Origin: Chloromonas sp. AAM2
Taxonomy: Eukaryota; Chlorophyta; Chlorophyceae; Chlamydomonadales; Chlamydomonadaceae
Direction of reading: 5' to 3'
Assembly: GCA_004335635.1 (NCBI GenBank)
Contig: QAXH01000383.1
Span: forward strand, 1 to 20,183
Length of the DNA: 20,183 nucleotides
The notes under the pieces were generated by a model. That model saw nothing but the letters and a program-made list of their open reading frames with translations, did not search any database and was not told the origin of the DNA. Made by a program: the position numbers and the translations under genes. Shown here one piece after another: positions 20,173 to 20,183 of the stretch. Position 1 is the first letter of the stretch. Each line of letters begins with the position of its first letter.

Positions 20173-20183
20173 AGCCGAAATTC

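Overview
The window looks like nuclear DNA of a green alga, probably Chlamydomonadales. Coding sequence is cut into many short exons by introns of about 150-530 nt. The introns have GTGAGN, GTGGGN or GTAAGN donors and pyrimidine-rich TGCAG acceptors, a TGTAA-type polyadenylation signal follows the main gene, and GC-rich exons sit in repeat-rich DNA. There is no bacterial-style operon, Shine-Dalgarno site or CRISPR. I could not place the species.

Layout, all three main genes on the minus strand: (1) positions 2050 to 1 (running off the left edge) encode a multi-pass membrane protein followed by a soluble domain with an SPL/SBP C-terminal-like motif. (2) Positions 2051-3440 are intergenic with a long AC microsatellite. 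(3) Positions 14953-3648 hold one 23-exon gene for a P1B-1 copper(I)-transporting ATPase of the ATP7/CCC2/RAN1 type. It has two GMTCASC metal-binding domains, a TGES actuator loop, a CPC transport motif, DKTGT, SEHPLA, TGD and GDGIND, plus the YN and MxxSS copper signatures. Exon boundaries and phases join across all 22 introns, except for one single-base frame break in exon 20. (4) Positions 14954-18372 have no well supported gene. They hold a 57-bp-arm hairpin, a pair of about 70-bp inverted repeats 0.6 kb apart, and one possible plus-strand coding stretch. (5) Positions 19226-18373 (perhaps from 19535) encode a Fic-domain protein with an altered Fic motif. (6) The right end carries a telomere-like interstitial repeat and a 52-bp perfect palindrome.

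The copper ATPase should load copper into the secretory pathway, by family knowledge. Nothing in the window shows that the three genes act together. The most notable points are a cysteine-rich, metallothionein-like N-terminus on the ATPase, a roughly 140-residue insertion in its phosphorylation domain, the degenerate Fic motif, the hairpin and palindrome elements, and the fact that each of the three genes carries one local reading-frame defect. That last pattern suggests uncorrected base errors in the assembly as much as gene decay.
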